From: Deltaproteobacteria bacterium
Lineage (GTDB): Bacteria > Desulfobacterota > DSM-4660 > Desulfatiglandales > HGW-15
Assembly: GCA_016926135.1 (NCBI GenBank)
Contig: JAFGPH010000464.1
Span: 1 to 16,115, forward strand
DNA length: 16,115 nt
Direction: 5' to 3'
In this document: piece after piece, positions 14,827-16,115 of the stretch
Numbering within the stretch: position 1 is the first letter of the stretch
Layout: the number at the start of each line of letters is the position of its first letter
Notes under the pieces: model-generated
Seen by the model: only the letters and a program-made list of their open reading frames with translations
Database searches by the model: none
Told to the model about the DNA's origin: nothing
Program-made: the position numbers and the translations under genes

Positions 14827-15102
14827 CTAACTGAGAGTGATCTCCAGGTTCTTGCCCAGGGCCTTGGCGACCTTCTGGATGGTGGACAGCTTGATGTCCT
14901 GGGCGTGGTTTTCAAGGCGGGAGATGGCTGTCTTCTGGGTGCCGACCTTTATGGCCAGCTCCTCCTGGGTGAGCCCGGCTTGCTCACGGGCCTGCTTGAG
15001 GAGAACACCGACCTTGAACTCCCTGTAGCCCTCTTCAAGGCCGCGGGCGAATTCCGGGTCCTTTTTCTTCGTTTTGTGGATGTATCTGTCGAGATCGCTC
15101 AT
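14827..15102 (-). CDS. XRE-family antitoxin (HigA-like)
   Basis: 91-residue helix-turn-helix protein. The HTH_3 domain (about 33-88) reads LKQAREQAGLTQEELAIKVG, then QKTAISRLEN as recognition helix and STIQKVAKALGKNLEI, a standard lambda-repressor-like fold. It should bind and neutralise the toxin encoded just upstream and repress the shared promoter. ATG 15102 has AAGGGAGG with a 5-nt spacer, and overlaps the TGA of the restored toxin frame by 4 bp (ATGA). The toxin-first order is typical of HigBA. The gene is intact, while its toxin partner is frameshifted, so it could persist as a free regulator, possibly of the divergent ADP-ribosylglycohydrolase gene. Confidence 0.88.
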   Translation of the reverse strand: MSDLDRYIHKTKKKDPEFARGLEEGYREFKVGVLLKQAREQAGLTQEELAIKVGTQKTAISRLENHAQDIKLSTIQKVAKALGKNLEITLS

Positions 15103-15459
15103 GACAGCCTCCCTTTTCTGGCAAAATGATCCTGGCGGAGGTGCTCCGCCTTCCTGATCTGCCTTGGGTCCGTTTTCTGTGTCTTTTTGGAATAGCCATG
15201 GGTCAGCACGAGAGTGGAAGGGTCAGAGAAAAAGGCAAACAAACGATAGGTGTTGGATCCGCTGCGAACCCTGCACTCCCATATTTCTTCGGTTCCTGTC
15301 GAGCTTCTTGAAGTACTGTGACGGGACCCGGTCAAGTTCCTGAACGAGCCTGAGGACCCACACCACCTTCTGGGCTTCCTTTGGCTGCAGGGAGTCCAGG
15401 AAGTCTTCGACAGGGCATCTGCCGCTCTCGGTGCGGTAGAAATCGATTGCTCGTACCAT
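15099..15459 (-). pseudogene. HigB-like toxin (Gp49/phage-derived family), frameshifted
   Basis: The frame from ATG 15459 encodes VRAIDFYRTESGRCPVEDFL through LDRVPSQYFKKL (53 residues), then leaves the family pattern and stops near 15223. A second frame supplies the missing half: TGTEEIWECRVRSGSNTYRL, FAFFSDPSTLVLTHGYSKKT and QKTDPRQIRKAEHLRQDH, ending at TGA 15099-15101. Dropping one base within about 15299-15305 joins them into a 119-residue RelE-fold mRNA interferase of the Gp49/HigB type. The C-terminal frame ends in an ATGA overlap with the antitoxin, which shows it is the original frame. As given, the toxin is broken after the N-terminal half; a sequencing error cannot be excluded. Confidence 0.8.
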
Positions 15460-15467
15460 GAAGTATA

Positions 15468-15485
15468 GTTAACACACATGTTAAC
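15468..15485. promoter_or_regulatory. Perfect dyad operator between toxin-antitoxin pair and ARG gene
   Basis: GTTAACA-CACA-TGTTAAC is a perfect 18-bp inverted repeat in the 41-bp gap between the HigB start (15459) and the divergent ADP-ribosylglycohydrolase start (15501). Overlapping -10-like boxes occur on both strands (TATACT minus, TATAGT plus, around 15464-15469). This is where the HigA-like protein would be expected to bind, and it could control both directions. Confidence 0.55.
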
Positions 15486-15500
15486 CCAAGTCAAGGGGTC

Positions 15501-16115
15501 ATGACCGGAATGGCGAATTTAGACAGGACAAAAGGCGTGATCTATGGGCTGGCGATCGGCGATGCCCTTGGGGCACCGACCGAGTTCCTGACCCTTGACC
15601 GGATCAAGGCGACCTATGGGCAAGGTGGAATCCGGGATATTCCGGACCCAGCACTTTTCACCGACGACACCCAGATGAGCATCGCCATTGCGGAGGCGCT
15701 TATTAGGGCAGGGGAGAAGGATATTGATGCCATCATGGAGGCGGTTCGGGAGGAGTTCATCCAGTGGTATCATTCCCCTGAGAACAACCGGGCCCCTGGC
15801 GGCACCTGCCTCAAGGGTGTGGCCAACATGGAAACAGGGACCCACTGGAGCAAGAGTGGTGTTGCACGATCCAAGGGCTGCGGCTCAGCCATGCGCTCCG
15901 CGCCAATCGGCTACCTGTACCAGCATGACCCTGACAAACTCATGGAGGTTGCCCACGCCACTGGGATCTGCACCCATGGGCACCCGGCAGCGGATGCCGC
16001 CTGCATCGGGGCAGCCTACCTGGTCAAGCTGGCCCTGGACGGGGTGAAACCCGAGAACATGCTGCAGGATCTCTTCAGCTTCACAGCTGAGATATCCACT
16101 GAGTTCGACGGGGCG
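15501..16115 (+). CDS. ADP-ribosylglycohydrolase (DraG/ARH family), 5' part
   Basis: First 205 codons of an ADP-ribosylglycohydrolase; the frame is open to the window end. The family removes ADP-ribose from proteins or nucleic acids using two Mg2+/Mn2+ ions (DraG reactivates dinitrogenase reductase; others reverse toxin or phage-related modification). Visible motifs: GLAIGDALGAPTEF (16-29), TDDTQM with metal ligands Thr54-Asp55-Asp56, RAPGGTC (97-103), GCGSAMRSAPIG (126-137) and THGHPAADAA (158-167). The second metal site near the C-terminus lies beyond the window. ATG 15501 follows AAGGGG closely; ATG 15510 is an alternative with longer spacing. Divergent from the HigBA-like pair and about 0.75 kb from the ARPP-1 remnant. 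No nitrogenase genes are seen, so a DraG role is unsupported. Confidence 0.92.
   Translation, partial: MTGMANLDRTKGVIYGLAIGDALGAPTEFLTLDRIKATYGQGGIRDIPDPALFTDDTQMSIAIAEALIRAGEKDIDAIMEAVREEFIQWYHSPENNRAPGGTCLKGVANMETGTHWSKSGVARSKGCGSAMRSAPIGYLYQHDPDKLMEVAHATGICTHGHPAADAACIGAAYLVKLALDGVKPENMLQDLFSFTAEISTEFDGA

Noticed and set aside
1..16115. CRISPR array, tRNA or rRNA gene
   Set aside because: No regularly spaced direct repeats and no recognisable tRNA or rRNA sequence were seen on either strand.

Overview
The window looks like a chromosomal segment of a strictly anaerobic bacterium, most likely a deltaproteobacterial (Desulfobacterota) sulfate reducer or syntroph. That inference rests on gene content: a ferredoxin-dependent 2-oxoacid oxidoreductase subunit, a tungsten-type aldehyde:ferredoxin oxidoreductase, a flavoredoxin-like FMN protein, an isovaleryl-CoA-type acyl-CoA dehydrogenase, and GC-rich codon use. 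No rRNA or tRNA gene is present to fix the taxonomy.

Layout. 1-375: 3' end of a 2-oxoacid:ferredoxin oxidoreductase gamma subunit, followed by a 111-bp palindromic mobile-type repeat (404-514). 550-1138: a minus-strand PIN toxin and small antitoxin with a good promoter. 1139-2028: no convincing protein gene, but a promoter and an intrinsic terminator that together could define a small RNA. 2029-4841: a large WD40-caspase lipoprotein gene divergent from a small lipoprotein gene, apparently less GC-rich than its surroundings. 5104-7122: the aldehyde:ferredoxin oxidoreductase (minus), followed upstream by a 128-bp inverted-repeat element and a 5'-truncated histone-deacetylase-family remnant. 7913-10183: acyl-CoA dehydrogenase and a PAS-GGDEF diguanylate cyclase, closely spaced on the plus strand. 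10355-10921: a flavin-reductase-like protein.

11177-16115 is an accessory block. It holds a DUF433/DUF5615 toxin-antitoxin-like pair, an AAA ATPase (DUF4143 type) followed by a WYL-domain regulator, a broken ARPP-1 (DUF6569) remnant, a HigB/HigA-type pair whose toxin is frameshifted, and, divergent from it, an ADP-ribosylglycohydrolase gene that runs off the window end. ARPP-1 is a family defined by association with ADP-ribosylglycohydrolases. Finding its remnant about 0.75 kb from such a gene, with a toxin-antitoxin module between them, suggests an ADP-ribosylation-linked conflict or repair locus that is decaying or has been interrupted.

The most notable items are the secreted WD40-caspase with its divergent lipoprotein partner, the ARPP-1/ADP-ribosylglycohydrolase neighbourhood, and the candidate small RNA at about 1279-1417. 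All family assignments were made by eye from translated motifs; no database search was run.
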